Of a stretch of 64,000 nucleotides of DNA, positions 63,230-64,000 are shown piece after piece. Location: assembly GCA_032433765.1 (NCBI GenBank), contig JAVIAB010000008.1, positions 37,516,991 to 37,580,990 on the forward strand, read 5' to 3'. The position numbers and the translations under genes were made by a program. The stretch's first letter is position 1; every line of letters starts with the position of its first letter. The notes under the pieces are model-generated. The model ran no database searches. It was not told the DNA's origin and was given only the letters and a program-made list of their open reading frames with translations. Source of the DNA: Megaustenia siamemsis (taxonomy: Eukaryota; Mollusca; Gastropoda; Stylommatophora; Ariophantidae).

Positions 63230-63780
63230 TGTTCGGCACAGTCGGAGCTCGTTGGCTTTCATCGCACAGGTCAGAGGAAGAACAGTAAAGTAGGAGAGCG
63301 TTGCTTTCATAGTAACTGTCAGTAGTTTGTCGTGATCGAAAGTTGAGGAGAGACATTATCACCTACGCCAGCAGGCACGGTACTTGATGATGATGACGAT
63401 CAGTAGTTTGATCATGGAGATAACGTCACTAGCTAAAGCAATCGCTTGGATAGAAACATAACCTTTGACCCAAGTGTGCTTTCTGAATGACTCGATGAGT
63501 ATGCTCAGGAAAAGTGAAGGAGACTGGGCACGAAGGCAGGGGTTGTAGTCATTAAAGGATTCATTGGGATCTGTTTCATCTTCGTTCATGGACACTCTGA
63601 TATGAGAAGAAGCAAACGAGCCAACAGCCTAGCTGGAACAGCTGCCTGAATGGCGGGCGTATGATGAACGCAGTGGACATTCTGAATGCCCTCATGAAGA
63701 CAGGCCGAGCTGATGACTCAATCAATTATGAATATACAACTATATTGGGATTGCACAATCATCAGACTCATAAAATGTGC
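63230..63780 (+). mobile_element. LINE C RNase H domain, decayed and interrupted
   Basis: Reads LAFIAQVRGRTVK, a stop, ESVAFIVTVSSL, then after a 70-bp insert MEITSLAKAIAWIET (catalytic Glu region), CFLNDSMSMLRK (SDS region with N for S) and FIFVHGHSDMRRSKRANSLA (GH...AN). Same group as 48420-49200. Confidence 0.82.
63330..63399 (+). mobile_element. 70-bp 5'-truncated LINE tail
   Basis: TCGTGATCGAAAGTTGAGGA to GGTACTTGATGATGATGACG, the last 70 bp of the FFGHVM-type LINE, flanked by TCAGTAGTTTG (63319-63329 and 63400-63410). Confidence 0.9.
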
Positions 63781-63837
63781 TACATTATTCTGTGTTATGT
63801 CTTGTATGACACACAGTTCCTAACATAAAACGCACTC

Positions 63838-63838
63838 T

Positions 63839-63907
<69 letters not shown>

Positions 63908-64000
63908 GAGTGCCGTTTCTGCAACCATGGATCGCCATTCCACTCTGTTTCTTGCTTTGATGGTGCAGGTTGTCATAGATTGACTTGTGACATAGATTGA
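63838..64000 (-). mobile_element. LINE 3' end with long (ATC)n tail, minus strand
   Basis: About 22 ATC triplets, then the complement of the 33285-33940 family terminus (MTTCTIKARNRVEWRSMVAE). The element continues beyond the window. Confidence 0.88.

Noticed and set aside
63785..63976. Poly-aspartate protein
   Set aside because: The Asp run is the (ATC)n tail of a minus-strand LINE.
52640..64000. Promoter or 5' UTR exon of the RUS gene
   Set aside because: Probably present, but no TATA, CpG-rich segment or splice-supported exon could be chosen from sequence alone.

Overview
The window is animal nuclear DNA: AT-rich, with spliced GT-AG genes, tRNA-derived SINEs, non-LTR (LINE) retrotransposon debris and large minisatellites. 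Nothing in it is prokaryotic. The mix of SINEs and LINEs, together with a galactose-binding/EGF-type gene fragment, suggests a lophotrochozoan, most likely a gastropod mollusc. That assignment is inference, not proof.

One host gene explains the architecture. On the minus strand I could assemble a complete 14-exon coding model (about 52.3 kb down to 2.0 kb, 460 codons plus stop) for a RUS family member 1 protein (DUF647; human RUSF1/C16orf58). Every junction has GT/AG and all reading phases agree. Only 1,383 bases, about 2.7 % of the 50-kb span, are coding; almost everything else recognised between 2.0 and 52.3 kb sits in its introns. Those introns hold LINE fragments of several families, at least fifteen copies or fragments of one ~255-bp tRNA-derived SINE (called SINE A here), further SINE families (B, C, E, G; local names), three copies of a TTAA-flanked MITE, and arrays with 19-, 18/36-, 27-, 38-, 41- and 50-bp units.

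Layout: 0-1 kb, MITE end and a 69-bp minisatellite. 2-9.5 kb, exons 14 to 11 among an APE/RT LINE and SINEs. 9.5-13 kb, a LINE split by later insertions. 13.4-19.7 kb, exons 10 and 9, a frame-shifted galactose-binding/EGF pseudogene, and a LINE flanked by ~550-bp direct copies of its target. 20-30 kb, nested LINEs, exons 8 to 6 and a 1.3-kb 19-bp satellite. 30-42 kb, a 50-bp satellite, exon 5, a satellite grown inside a MITE that is itself inside a SINE, 18-bp arrays and exon 4. 42-52.4 kb, exons 3 to 1. 52.4-64 kb, upstream flank with SINEs, a hAT-like transposase relic, a 1.4-kb polypyrimidine tract and RNase H-bearing LINE remnants.

No new gene system is evident. What stands out is the insertion history: many elements can be ordered in time because their target-site duplications (TSDs) are visible, one satellite can be traced to the subterminal sequence of a MITE, and SINE and LINE families share modules.
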